From Adenanthera pavonina (Eukaryota > Streptophyta > Magnoliopsida > Fabales > Fabaceae), in the NCBI GenBank assembly GCA_026686845.1, contig JAIVEN010000012.1, positions 1,800,501 to 1,864,500 on the forward strand: DNA of 64,000 nt, given 5' to 3'. Positions within the stretch are counted from its first letter, which is position 1; the number at the start of each line of letters is the position of its first letter. This document shows, one piece after another, positions 53,666-63,785 of this stretch. A model generated the notes under the pieces. The model was given only the letters and a program-made list of their open reading frames with translations, was not told where the DNA came from and made no database searches. Made by a program: the position numbers and the translations under genes.

Positions 53666-55126
53666 ATGACAGGCAGTGAAAGTGACGGTGAAGTTGATAT
53701 GAAATTCTTGATCAAAGCATTCTGTGATGAACTCAAAAACATCAGAAATGATATGGCTGACATGAAATCTGAGATGCGTTCGAAAAAGTCCAGAAGTAGA
53801 ACCAACGATGAAGAAGAGCACGATTCTGAAACAGGTTCCAACTCAAAAAGCAAATCTTCCTCCAAGAAAGACAATGATTTAGGAGGCATCAAGCTTAAAA
53901 TTCCCTCATTCCAAGGTAAAATGGATCCTGACTTATACCTTGAATGGGAGAGGAAAGTAGAGCTCGTTTTTGAATGTCATAACTACTCAGAAGAAAAGAA
54001 AGTGAAACTTGCAACTATTGAGTTTACTGGCTATGCTAGTGTTTGGTGGGATAAACTACAGCATACTAGAAGAAGGAATGGTGAAGAACCCATTGACACA
54101 TGGCGTGACATGAGAACCATCATGCGTAAGAGGTATATCCCTTCCTATTACCATCGTGATTTGCATACAAGATTGCAAAAACTTGAACAGGGATCTATGA
54201 GCGTTGAAGAGTATCATAAAGAGATGGAGATGGCTATGATCCGAGCTGATGTTAATGAAGATGAAGAGCAGATAATGGCCCGCTTCATTGGTGGATTAAG
54301 AACTGAAATCCGTGAAAGAATTGAGCCAGAACATTACTTGGATATGGAAGAATTGCTTCATAAAGCTGTCCACTTGGAGAAGCAATTGAAAAGTAGGAAA
54401 ACTAACTCTGTTCCTTGGAGAACTAATCCTCTCTTCAAGCGAAAAGAGTCAAGAACAAGAGAAGAAGATCAAAACTCCAAATCAGCCCAAAAGAATAAAG
54501 AAGACGTAAAGATGAAGGCTTCTGCATTTAAAGGTACTTCTGAATCAAAATCCTCTTCTAAATCTAGTACCTTGCGTTGCTTTAAATGTCAAGGCTTTGG
54601 ACATATTTCTGCTCAATGTCCAAACAAAAGAAACATGATTATCCTTGATAATGGGCGAGTTGATAGTGAAGATTCTTGTGAAGATTCTGATAATGACCCT
54701 CATGCTTTAGATGATATGCCTCCTTTAGAATCTTGTTCAGATAATGAATATACTGATCCTGTACATGGTAATGCACTTGTTACTCAAAGAATTCTCAATG
54801 CTCAACCAAAAGATGAGAAACATGATGATGAGCAAAGAGAAGAGATTTTCCATACTAGATGCTTCATTCAAGACAAGGTATGTAGCTTGGTCATTGATGG
54901 TGGTAGTTGCACCAATGTTGCTAGTACTTTACTTGTGGAGAAACTGAACTTGCCTACTCTAAAACATCCAAAGCCTTACAATTTGCAATGGCTAACTGAT
55001 TGTGGTGAGATGAAAGTCACCAAGCAAGTTAAAGTATCATTTACTATTGGCAAATACCATGACAAGGTGTTATGCGATGTAGCACCTATGTGTGCAGGAC
55101 ATCTACTTCTTGGTCGTCCATGGTAA
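53666..55126 (+). CDS. gag-pol: B1 gag and protease (486 codons)
   Basis: ATG 53666 follows the pre-gag block. The capsid domain holds IKLKIPSFQGKMDPDLYLEW and SVWWDKLQ. The retrotransposon gag region ends with SVEEYHKEMEMAMIRADVNE and RFIGGLRTEIRERIE. A CCHC zinc knuckle, CFKCQGFGHISAQC, is at residues 305-318. The protease site, VIDGGSCTNVAS, has its Asp at residue 411. The frame stops at TAA 55124-55126, just after HLLLGRPW, and continues in frame beyond. The stop therefore truncates what should be one gag-pol polyprotein before RT. Confidence 0.92.
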   Translation: MTGSESDGEVDMKFLIKAFCDELKNIRNDMADMKSEMRSKKSRSRTNDEEEHDSETGSNSKSKSSSKKDNDLGGIKLKIPSFQGKMDPDLYLEWERKVELVFECHNYSEEKKVKLATIEFTGYASVWWDKLQHTRRRNGEEPIDTWRDMRTIMRKRYIPSYYHRDLHTRLQKLEQGSMSVEEYHKEMEMAMIRADVNEDEEQIMARFIGGLRTEIRERIEPEHYLDMEELLHKAVHLEKQLKSRKTNSVPWRTNPLFKRKESRTREEDQNSKSAQKNKEDVKMKASAFKGTSESKSSSKSSTLRCFKCQGFGHISAQCPNKRNMIILDNGRVDSEDSCEDSDNDPHALDDMPPLESCSDNEYTDPVHGNALVTQRILNAQPKDEKHDDEQREEIFHTRCFIQDKVCSLVIDGGSCTNVASTLLVEKLNLPTLKHPKPYNLQWLTDCGEMKVTKQVKVSFTIGKYHDKVLCDVAPMCAGHLLLGRPW

Positions 55127-57688
55127 TTTGATAGACGTGTGACTCATGACGGCTATAGAAATTTCTACTCCTTTGTGTTTGAAGGGCGTAACATTGTGCT
55201 TAGGCCTCTTAGGCCAATGCAAGCATATGAAGATCAATACAGAATTATAAGTGATTATAGAGTGAAAAGAGAAAAAGAGAGGCATGAGAAAGAGAAAGAA
55301 GAGAAAGAGAAAGGAAAAATACAGAAAAATGAAAAGAGTGGAAAGAATGTAAGAGAAAAGAAAAAGAGTGTAGAAAAAGAAAGAGAGAGTGAACAAAACA
55401 AGAGCTTGAGCTTATTCGTGGAAAAAGGAGAGGTGAAGAGTGCACTAATGGCAAGACAAGAAGTCTTTGTGCTTTTGTACAAGGACACCTATTTTTCTAC
55501 TAACAAGCTTAATACTTCTCTGCCTTCTAGTGTTATCTCTCTTTTGCAGGAATTTGATAATCTTTTTCCGGAAGAAATTCCAAATGGTTTGCCTCCTCTA
55601 AGAGGCATAGAACATAGAATTGATTTCATCCCTGGATCTGCCATTCCAAATAAACCAGCATATAGAGCCAATCCCGAAGAAACTAAGGAGATCCAAAGAC
55701 AAGTAGAGGAGCTCATGAGAAAAGGCTTTGTGCGTGAAAGTTTAAGCCCTTGTGCTGTACCGGTCATCCTAGTTCCTAAGAAAGATGGATCATGGCGAAT
55801 GTGTGTGGATTGCCGAGCTATCAACAAAATAACGGTTAAGTATCGCTACCCTATCCCTAGGCTAGATGATATGCTTGATGAATTGCATGGTTCTGCATTG
55901 TTTTCTAAGATTGATCTTAGGAGTGGTTATCATCAAATTCGAATGAAAGAAGGAGATGAGTGGAAAACTGCATTTAAAACGAAATTTGGACTTTATGAAT
56001 GGTTGGTAATGCCTTTTGGATTAACTAATGCTCCTAGTACATTCATGAGTCTTATGAATCATGTCTTCCGTTCATTCATAGGAAAGTTTATTGTGGTTTA
56101 TTTTGATGACATTTTAGTATATAGCAAGAATTTAGAAGACCACATAGTGCATTTGCGTGAAGTCTTTAATACTCTTAGAGCAAATAAGCTTTATGCAAAC
56201 ATTCAAAAGTGTTCCTTTTGCATGGATTCTGTTGTGTTTCTTGTTTTTGTTGTGGGTGCTCAGGGGATCCAAGTAGATGAAGAAAAGGTTAAAGCAATTC
56301 AAGACTGGCCTACTCCAAAGAATGCTAATGAGGTGAGATCTTTCCATGGCTTAGCTAGCTTTTATAGGAGGTTTGTTAAAGATTTTTCATCTATAGCAGC
56401 ACCTTTGAATGAGTTAGTTAAAAAGCATGTCACATTTAAATGGGGTGAGGCACAAGAGAAAGCTTTCAACACTTTAAAAGAAAAACTCACCAATGCACCA
56501 CTACTTGTTTTACCAGATTTTAGCAAAGTCTTTGAGGTTGAGTGTGATGCATCTGGTTTGGGTATTGGAGCTGTCTTAACGCAAGATAATAGGCCAATTG
56601 CTTACTTTAGTGAAAAGCTTAGTGGTCCCACTTTAAACTACTCCACTTATGATAAAGAACTTTATGCCTTAAAGAGAACTTTAGAGACTTGGCAACATTA
56701 TCTTTGGCCTAAAGAATTTATCATACATTCTGATCATGAGAGTTTAAAATACCTAAAGTCACAAGGTAAGTTGAATAAAAGACATGCCCGATGGTTGGAA
56801 TTTATTGAGACCTTTCCATATGTGATCAAGCACAAACAAGGTAAGGAGAATGTGGTAGCGGATGCTCTATCTCGCAGGTATACTCTTCTTACTTCTTTAC
56901 AAACTCGATTGCTTGGTTTTGAGATGCTTAAGGGATTATATGAATCTGATTCTGATTTTGGGAAGATTTGGAATTTTTGTGAAAAACATGGTATTCAAGA
57001 TTATTTCAGATTTGAAGGCTTTCTTTTCAAAAGAGATAAACTTTGTATTCCTTCTTGTTCAATGCGTGAATTACTTTTGAAGGAAGCTCATGGTGGTGGT
57101 TTAATGGGCCATTTTGGCATTGATAAAACTTTAAGTGTGTTGCATGAACATTTCTTTTGGCCTGCTATGAGGCGTGATGTTGTTGTTTTGTGTGATAAAT
57201 GCATAACATGCAAACATGCTAAATCAAAGATTAAACCGCATGGATTGTATTCCCCACTCCCTGTTCCTAACCAACCTTGGACTGATATATCTGTGGATTT
57301 TGTGTTAGGGCTCCCTAGGTCTCAAAATGGAAAAGATAGCATCTTTGTTGTTGTGGATAGATTTAGTAAAATGGCACATTTTATTGCATGCTCTAAGACT
57401 AATGATGCTGTTCATATTGCTAATCTATTCTTTAAAGAGATTGTGCGATTGCATGGTTTACCAAGAACAATTGTGAGTGATAGAGATGTAAAGTTTCTTA
57501 GTCATTTTTGGAGAACTCTTTGGAATAAACTTGGAACTAAACTTTTGTTTTCTACAACTGCACATCCACAAACTGATGGACAAACAGAAGTAGTAAATAG
57601 GACACTCACTACTTTATTGCGTGCAATCATTCAAAAGAATTTGAAAAACTGGGAGAGTTGTTTGTCTCATATTGAATTTTGCATATAA
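55127..57688 (+). pseudogene. pol: B1 reverse transcriptase, RNase H and integrase
   Basis: Open from 55139 in the gag-PR frame. A charged linker (about 55259-55400) is followed by RT with KKDGSWRMCVDCRAINKIT, LFSKIDLRSGYHQIRM and the catalytic YFDD at 56099-56110. RNase H shows FEVECDASGLGIGAVLTQ and ENVVADALSRR. Integrase has a zinc finger (HGGGLMGHFGIDKTL, CDKCITCKHAK) and catalytic Asp 57296, Asp 57479 and Glu 57587. An extra T near 57679, absent from B2, shifts the frame and ends it at 57688. All catalytic residues are intact, but the frame is closed at both ends. Confidence 0.93.
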
Positions 57689-58400
57689 TAGAGTTGTTCA
57701 TTCCACTACATCTTATTCTCCCTTCGAGATTGTGTATGGATTTAATCCTTTAACTCCCTTAGATCTTTTACCTTTGCCTATGCATGAAAGAACTAACCTT
57801 GATGGCAAGGAAAAAGCTAAGTTTGTGCAGGAACTTCATGCTAAAATTCGAGCCAATATAGAAAGGAGGAATGAACAATATGCTCAGCAAGCAAACAAAG
57901 GGTGAAGGCGAGTTGTATTAAACCCTGGAGATTGGGTTTGGGTACACTTGAGAAAGGAAAGGTTTCCAGCGCAAAGGAAATCTAAGCTGCAACCGAGAGG
58001 AGATGGTCCTTTTCAAGTCCTGGAAAGGATTAATGACAACGCCTACAAGATTGACTTGCCTAGTTCCTACAGCAATGTTAGTGCTACTTTCAATGTTTCA
58101 GACTTGTCCTTGTTTGATAGTACAGATTCGAGGACGAATCCTTTCGAGGAGGGAGGGAATGATGGAGAACAAGTGAACTTTCAATCATGGAGATCCAATG
58201 TGCCCAAAGACCCTCTTCAAGGAGTAGGAGGCCCAATGACAAGAGGTAGGGCAAAAGCCATGAAAGAGGCCTTGCAAGGATTGGTCCAAGAGCTTAAGGA
58301 GAAAGAGCCCATCTATTTGGAAGACTTAGAGCAAATGGAGCCACCTTCTAATCCAAAAAGAATGATCATTTATTTGGAGGCCCAATCCAAGTCCAAATAG
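57672..58400 (+). pseudogene. pol: B1 integrase C-terminus running into the 3' LTR
   Basis: After the frameshift the frame reads SPFEIVYGFNPLTPLDLLPL up to TGA 57903-57905, where B2 has an Arg codon, then NPGDWVWVHMRKERF-type sequence, GDGPFQVLERINDNAYKIDL (GPY/F-type module) and DSRTNPFEEGGND, which is encoded by the polypurine tract. It continues 241 bases into U3 with PLQGVGGPMTRGRAKAMKEA and stops at 58398-58400. No chromodomain is recognisable. Confidence 0.9.
58145..58159 (+). promoter_or_regulatory. B1 polypurine tract
   Basis: CGAGGAGGGAGGGAA immediately before the 3' LTR, doubling as coding sequence for the pol tail. Confidence 0.92.
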
Positions 58401-58968
58401 AAGAGCTTGATTAAAGGAAGTCATGTGCTTCATTAATGAGTCATGTGACTTTAGGATTAGATTTATTCCTTTTTAATTTATTTTGAATTTTCGTTTTATT
58501 TTTGATTTGATTTTTTCCAGATTAGATTAGATCAGTTTTTGATTGGTTCTCACTTGTATTTATGAGGCCAACTTAAGATTTAATTCAGATTTGAATTTAA
58601 AAGGATAAGCCCTATCTATAAGGAATCAATTATCCTATTAGGATTAGGATTAGGATTTCTATTATTATTTATAGACCATATGGTGTCACATTGCAGATCA
58701 GATTTGAATAATCTTTTGAGTGATTTCTCTCTTCAATTTCGTGTGAGATTGTTAGGGTTCTTCGTGTTCTTCCTAGAATACGGATTCGACTTATCAAGAG
58801 AATTGACCAACTCTTGTGGCGTCTTATGTTTGGGGTTGCTAGAGTTTTCTCTAGAGGTTCCATTCGGTCTCTCAATTGCATTGGATTGCTTCCGTTGTTT
58901 TTGGTTATTACTCTGGGTTCTTGAGTTGCCTAAGACTTGTTCTTGGGAGGTTCACCCTACTTCTATCA
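58160..58968 (+). repeat. LTR-B, 3' LTR of B1 (809 bp)
   Basis: One mismatch to 51993-52801 (C at 58713). Followed by the second GGCCT. Confidence 0.96.
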
Positions 58969-59299
58969 GGCCTTATTAAAGACTTTTAATGATCAAATTG
59001 AGGAAGTAAATGCAAAATTGGATCGCTTGGAGTTTCCTTCTAAAACCAAAGCAAGGCGTAATCCAAAGGTTCCTGCTCACACGGATGTTCTTAGCAAAAT
59101 CAAACCAAAAATCCCACTATTTCATGATGAGAAAAATCCTGATGGTTACTTGGATTGGGAAAGAAAAGTTGAACAAGTCTTTGCATGTTGCAACTACTCC
59201 GAAATAGAGAAGGCACAATGTGCTTACCTTCGATTGGGTAAAAAGGTTGCTACTTGGTGGAAACTAGATGAGCTACGAATGGAGAACCTTACATTATAA
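58969..59299 (+). pseudogene. gag: A4 gag ORF1, continuation
   Basis: From the TSD: ALLKTFNDQIEEVNAKLDRL, KPKIPLFHDEKNPDGYLDWE, KKVATWWK. A 10-bp loss relative to A1 near 59262 bypasses the conserved TGA by shifting the frame, which then ends at 59297-59299. Confidence 0.75.
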
Positions 59300-59310
59300 C
59301 ATGGAATGAA

Positions 59311-61401
59311 ATGAGAGCAGTCTTGAGACAAAAATACATGCCATCCAAAGCTAAAAGTGTGGTTGAACATTCTAAGGAGTTGCAAATGCCCGTGGTCCAA
59401 GATTCATGTGATTTCCACATGGAGAAAGATGATCAAGTGGATGATAACATTGGTACCACTTCAACAACTGATGATGTAATGAGAGAATCCACTACAGGTA
59501 TGCCTGATCCTCAAAACTCTGATATTAATGTCTCTTGTGATTTAAGATGTGATAATTCTAGTAAGATAAATGATGTTATTTGCATTGATGATATCCCTTG
59601 TGATGGAACTATTGAATTGGAATCTGAATTGGGATGTGCTGAACTTAAGAATCCTGATGAGCGTAATGTTATTAATTGTAATAATAGGATTAAACATGAT
59701 ATCTTACTAAATCTTGAAAAGAGAATTGGTCTAGATGTTGATAGTGTTGTGGTAGAAAGCTTAGTTGATTCTAGTGGTGTTTCTAATTTGCATCAATTGG
59801 AAAATGAATTTCATGACTGTGCTAATGAAATTAACCATGATTGCGTGCAACTTTTAGAAGAGAAACATTATTTATTTGTTGTTCATGATTTGAGGGAAAA
59901 TTCTTTGGATAGTAGCATGCAAGTTTCAAGTAGTGTGAATAGTGTGATTCCTTTGGAAATTAGATCTTATGATTGCATTGATGAGATTGAGCATATTGAC
60001 ATGGTAACTGGAGATTATGCTTTTGATTCTAACTTGAATGGGCATGTTAGTCTCTATTCTTTTGTAGTGGAAAAGGCTCATGCATCATTACCATGTAATT
60101 TAGGTGAAACTCATGAGAAAATAAAGAGTAAGTTTAAGTGGAAAAACATGAGTGGGGAAACTAAGAGAGAAAACGTCCACAAAAATGCTAAGAGTGCAAA
60201 AAGAATAAATGAGAAAATGATTGAGAGAAGATTGAAAAAGAGAAAGAAAAGGAGAGAAAAGAGAAAAGAAAAGGAGAGTTTGAGGAAGAATGAAAGTGAA
60301 AGTAAGCTTAAAGTAGTTTGTACAAAACTCCTTCCTTCTTCATCTCATCTTTTTTATGTGTCTTCATTGTGTTTGCTTCTTCCTTTCCATTATGTTTCTA
60401 ACTTCCTTAAATTATGTCATCCATCATTGTTGCATGAGTCCGCAATTTCTTTTGAGTCCAAATTGCATGAGTCAATAATGAGTTCATTAGTTACTTTAGT
60501 GCATTCTTTCTCTAGTTTATCCTTCTATGTCATTCCATCTCATCATCATAGTGTTTTGTATTTCCTATGCATTTATGAAGTAGTCCCTATTCGTTTTATG
60601 TTTTATGTTTATCGTGTGTCTCATAAGTCATGTGTCTTTTTGGTTGTTTGTTGGTTTATCCCATTTCACCTTCATGAGTCTTTTGTGTTCCATTTTCTAT
60701 TCAACTCATTCTCTTCTTCTTGTTCTATGTTAGTGTGTGTCCCTCTAATCATTACATCTCCATCTTTGTTCTATCATTGTGCATCATTAATGTTATCAAA
60801 ATCTTTTCAGGTTTTGCATTTATTGCATTATGTTCAAATCTGTCCAGATTTTGTCTTCCTTAGTTTTTCTAATACTTTGGTTTTAATTGAGTCTTCTTGT
60901 GTACCATTTTGTCCCTATTTGTTTCCCTATGTGTCCCTTAAAATTTTAGTTCCATTTAAGTATTCTTGTGTCGAGTTTGTGTCTAGCTATTTACTGCAGG
61001 TCATTGGTGTATATGCTATGAAGAAAAATTTGATTTCTTATCCACCAATGCTTGAAGATAGGTCTTATGAAATTCAAGTTAAAGGTGTGAAGGTTTATGA
61101 TATTGGAACAATGTTCTGGTTCACAAAGCCAAGGAAGAATGTTGTCCTTCACATTTATGCAAGGAATAAAGCACAGATGCATCAATCAAACTTGAAAGGT
61201 AAGTATACTCCATATAATTTATTTGATGCGTTTAATCGTTCCCTTTCCTTCCATGTAGATTATGGAGATTCGAGGACGAATCTTTTTGAAGAGGGAGGGA
61301 ATGATGGAGGATGGCTTAGACAAATTCAGGAAGATGATAGGAGGCCTTATCACTTGGAAAGATTCAAGCCCAAGAAAAGCCCATTGGAAGAGATTACTTA
61401 A
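59311..61401 (+). CDS. A4 ORF2: complete accessory frame (696 codons)
   Basis: The longest uninterrupted frame in the window. Residues 1-70 continue gag (MRAVLRQKYMPSK); about 70-225 are acidic and Asn-rich; about 228-262 hold IEHIDMVTGDYAFDSNLNGH, a remnant of the protease end; about 270-333 form a Lys/Arg linker; about 334-560 are Ser/Phe/Cys/His-rich (SFESKLHESIMSSLVTLVHS); about 590-664 resemble the integrase C-terminus and end DSRTNLFEEGGND. The last 100 bp lie in the 3' LTR. No zinc knuckle, protease site, RT or DDE is present. The open frame and its alignment to A1, A3, G3 and G4 argue for coding constraint. Alternative: a T-rich noncoding or intronic segment that is open by composition. 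Confidence 0.62.
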   Translation: MRAVLRQKYMPSKAKSVVEHSKELQMPVVQDSCDFHMEKDDQVDDNIGTTSTTDDVMRESTTGMPDPQNSDINVSCDLRCDNSSKINDVICIDDIPCDGTIELESELGCAELKNPDERNVINCNNRIKHDILLNLEKRIGLDVDSVVVESLVDSSGVSNLHQLENEFHDCANEINHDCVQLLEEKHYLFVVHDLRENSLDSSMQVSSSVNSVIPLEIRSYDCIDEIEHIDMVTGDYAFDSNLNGHVSLYSFVVEKAHASLPCNLGETHEKIKSKFKWKNMSGETKRENVHKNAKSAKRINEKMIERRLKKRKKRREKRKEKESLRKNESESKLKVVCTKLLPSSSHLFYVSSLCLLLPFHYVSNFLKLCHPSLLHESAISFESKLHESIMSSLVTLVHSFSSLSFYVIPSHHHSVLYFLCIYEVVPIRFMFYVYRVSHKSCVFLVVCWFIPFHLHESFVFHFLFNSFSSSCSMLVCVPLIITSPSLFYHCASLMLSKSFQVLHLLHYVQICPDFVFLSFSNTLVLIESSCVPFCPYLFPYVSLKILVPFKYSCVEFVSSYLLQVIGVYAMKKNLISYPPMLEDRSYEIQVKGVKVYDIGTMFWFTKPRKNVVLHIYARNKAQMHQSNLKGKYTPYNLFDAFNRSLSFHVDYGDSRTNLFEEGGNDGGWLRQIQEDDRRPYHLERFKPKKSPLEEIT

Positions 61402-62161
61402 AAGATCATGTGCTTCACTAAAATAGCATGTGACTTAAGCATTACTGGGCTTAATTAGTGTTAATTTCGTTTTTATTAATTATGGGTTGAACTTTATTAA
61501 TTAACAAAGCCCAATTAGTTAATTAGTAGTCTTTTTGATAGCCCACCTTGTAAATAAACATGTCATGTGCCAAACATGTGATTTCATTAATGTGTTGGCA
61601 TGTTTATAAGGGCTTAGGTCTTATTTTATTATTTTCTTATGAATTTTCGTTATTTTATTTTAGGATTTTATTTTATTAGTTTCCTAGGTCCAATAGGAGT
61701 GTTGTTTGGGCCTAAAGTCTTCTAATCCTATTAGGATTACTTAAGCCCAAATTAATTAGGGTTTCTAGGCTTATTAGGTTAGATTTTATCTTGCCTATTT
61801 AAGGCTAACTTTCATGTACGTTTTTTAAGATTTGAATTATTAAAGTTTCAGACTTTTGTGAGTTTCCTCTTGTGATTCTTTGAGTGCTAGAGAGAATACT
61901 ATGACTTATCAAGGAATTGGTCAATCCTTGTGGCGTCACCAGAACTAGGGTTCAAGAGACCGGTTCTCTTGGGTTCTATTTCTCAAGACCAACATCTATC
62001 CATCTTATTTCTTTATTTTTGGTTTTCTTTGCTTCTGTTATTGTGCGTCTTTATTCTTTTCTTTGCTGTTTAGTCTTTGTATTCCTTGTTTAGTAAAGAT
62101 CCGGGTGTCATACACATAAAAGTGGGTTCTTTGGACGGGTTCCAAAAGGGTTCACTTATCA
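61302..62161 (+). repeat. LTR-A-II, 3' LTR of A4 (860 bp)
   Basis: TGATGGAGGATGG...GGGTTCACTTATCA after a PPT (GAAGAGGGAGGGAA). Its first half matches 62558-63417 more closely than it matches the 5' LTR at 50228. Confidence 0.92.
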
Positions 62162-62557
62162 AACTTGAATAGGGATCTATTAGTGTTGAAGAGTATCATA
62201 AAGAGATGGAGATGGCTATGATCCGAGCTGATGTTAACGAAGATGAAGAGCAGACAATGGCCCGCTTCATTCTTGGATTAAGAACTGAAATCCGCAAAAG
62301 AATTGAGCTAGAACATTACGTGGATATGGAAGAATTGCTTCATAAAGCTCTCCACTTGGAGAAGCAATTTAAAAGTAGGAAAACTAACTCTGTTCCTTGG
62401 AGAACTAATCCTCTCTTCAAGCGAAAAGAGTCAAGAACAAGAGAAGACGATCAAAACTCCAAATCAGCCCAAAAGAATAAAGAAGATGTGAATATGAAGG
62501 CTTCTGCATTTAAAGGTACTTTTGAATCAAAATCCTCTTCTAAATCTAGTACCTTGC
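62162..62557 (+). pseudogene. gag: B gag fragment
   Basis: Corresponds to 54182-54577 of B1 with several differences (for example an in-frame TAG near 62168). Encodes EEYHKEMEMAMIRADVNEDE to the start of the zinc-knuckle region. Both ends are abrupt joins to LTR-A-II copies. Confidence 0.88.
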
Positions 62558-63417
62558 TGAGAGAGGATGGCTTGGACAAATTCAGGAACATGGTTGGAGG
62601 CCTTATCACTTGGAAAGATTCAAGCCCAAGAGAAGCCCATTGGAAGAGATTAATTAAAAGATCATGTACTTCACTAAAATAGCATGTGACTTAAGCATTA
62701 CTGGGCTTAATTAGTGTTAATTTCGTTTTTATTAATTATGGGTTGAACTTTATTAATTAACAAAGCCCAATTAGTTAATTAGTAGTCTTTTTGATAGCCC
62801 ACCTTGTAAATAAACATGTCATGTGCCAAACATGTGATTTCATTAATGTGTTGGCATGTTTATAAGGGCTTAGGTCTTATTTTATTATTTTCTTATGAAT
62901 TTTCGTTATTTTATTTTAGGATTTTATTTTATTAGTTTCCTAGGTCCAATAGGACTGTTGTTTGGGCCTAAAGTCTCCTAATCCTATTAGGATTACTTAA
63001 GCCCAAATTAATTAGGGTTTCTAGGCTTATTAGGTTAGATTTTACCTTGCCTATTTAAGGCTAACTTTCATGTACGTTTTTTAAGATTTGAATGATTAAA
63101 GTTTAAGATTTTTGTGAGTTTCCTCTTGCGATTCTTTGAGTGCTAGAGAGAATACTATGACTTATCAAGGAATTGGCCAATCCTTGTGGCGTCACCGAAA
63201 CTAGGGTTCAAGAGACCGGTTCTCTTGGGTTCTATTTCTCAAGACTAACATCTATCCATCTTATTTCTTTATTTTTGGTTTTCTTTGCTTCTGTTATCGT
63301 GCGTCTTTATTCTTTTCTTTGCTGTTTAGTCTTTGTATTCCTTGTTTAGTAAAGATCCGGGTGTCATACACATAAAAGTGGGTTCTTTGGACGGGTTCCA
63401 AAAGGGTTCACTTATCA
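62558..63417 (+). repeat. LTR-A-II copy (860 bp)
   Basis: TGAGAGAGGATGG...GGGTTCACTTATCA. The flanking 5-mers CTTGC and GTTCA do not match. The next 12 bases, GTTCACGTATCA, nearly repeat its own last 12 bases. Confidence 0.9.
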
Positions 63418-63785
63418 GTTCACGTATCACTTTTTTTTTGTTGGCCTTTCTTTTCTTTTTTTTTTTCTAGGCCTTTTTTTTTAATGATCAAGAACCAAAG
63501 AAACAAATTATGGACAGATTTGGAGATTCGAGAAGAATGAAACAGATGTTGGTGACTGGGAGATGACGTCTTGGATCCGATCAAGTATAACTTTTCGTAC
63601 AAATCTCGGATTGGGACGCCGTTAAATCGAGGTGAAAGCACATATTCTAAGCTTCAAGATAGACATAAAATTTGTCCAAAAACTCAAAGGATATAGGACG
63701 TTTTGATGCGTCCAAACTTTTAGATGTTCAGTAGACAGACAAGAGGATGGAACGCCTGAACTCAACCTTTGCTCTGATACCAATC
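63418..63785 (-). other. B3: inverted B leader and PBS
   Basis: Reverse complement of the B1 leader from the GGCC repeats back to the PBS (plus-strand GCTCTGATACCA, 63771-63782), which is canonical here. Truncated at 63430 by the LTR-A junction. Confidence 0.88.

Larger units (their letters stand above)
51993..58968 (+). mobile_element. B1: young full-length Ty3/gypsy element, TSD GGCCT
   Basis: 6976 bp with 809-bp LTRs that differ at one position (T 52546, C 58713). GGCCT flanks both sides (51988-51992, 58969-58973), and removing B1 reconnects the A4 gag reading. Domain order gag, PR, RT, RNase H, IN is that of Ty3/gypsy. Coding lesions: TAA 55124-55126, an extra T near 57679, and TGA 57903-57905. 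Confidence 0.96.
50228..62161 (+). mobile_element. A4: A element with B1 nested in its gag
   Basis: Two 860-bp LTR-A-II copies (50228-51087, 61302-62161), PBS, leader, gag split by B1, full ORF2 and PPT. Flanking 5-mers (TCTTT and AACTT) do not match. The LTRs differ visibly, far more than those of B1, so A4 is older than B1 or is a recombinant of two elements. Confidence 0.82.
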
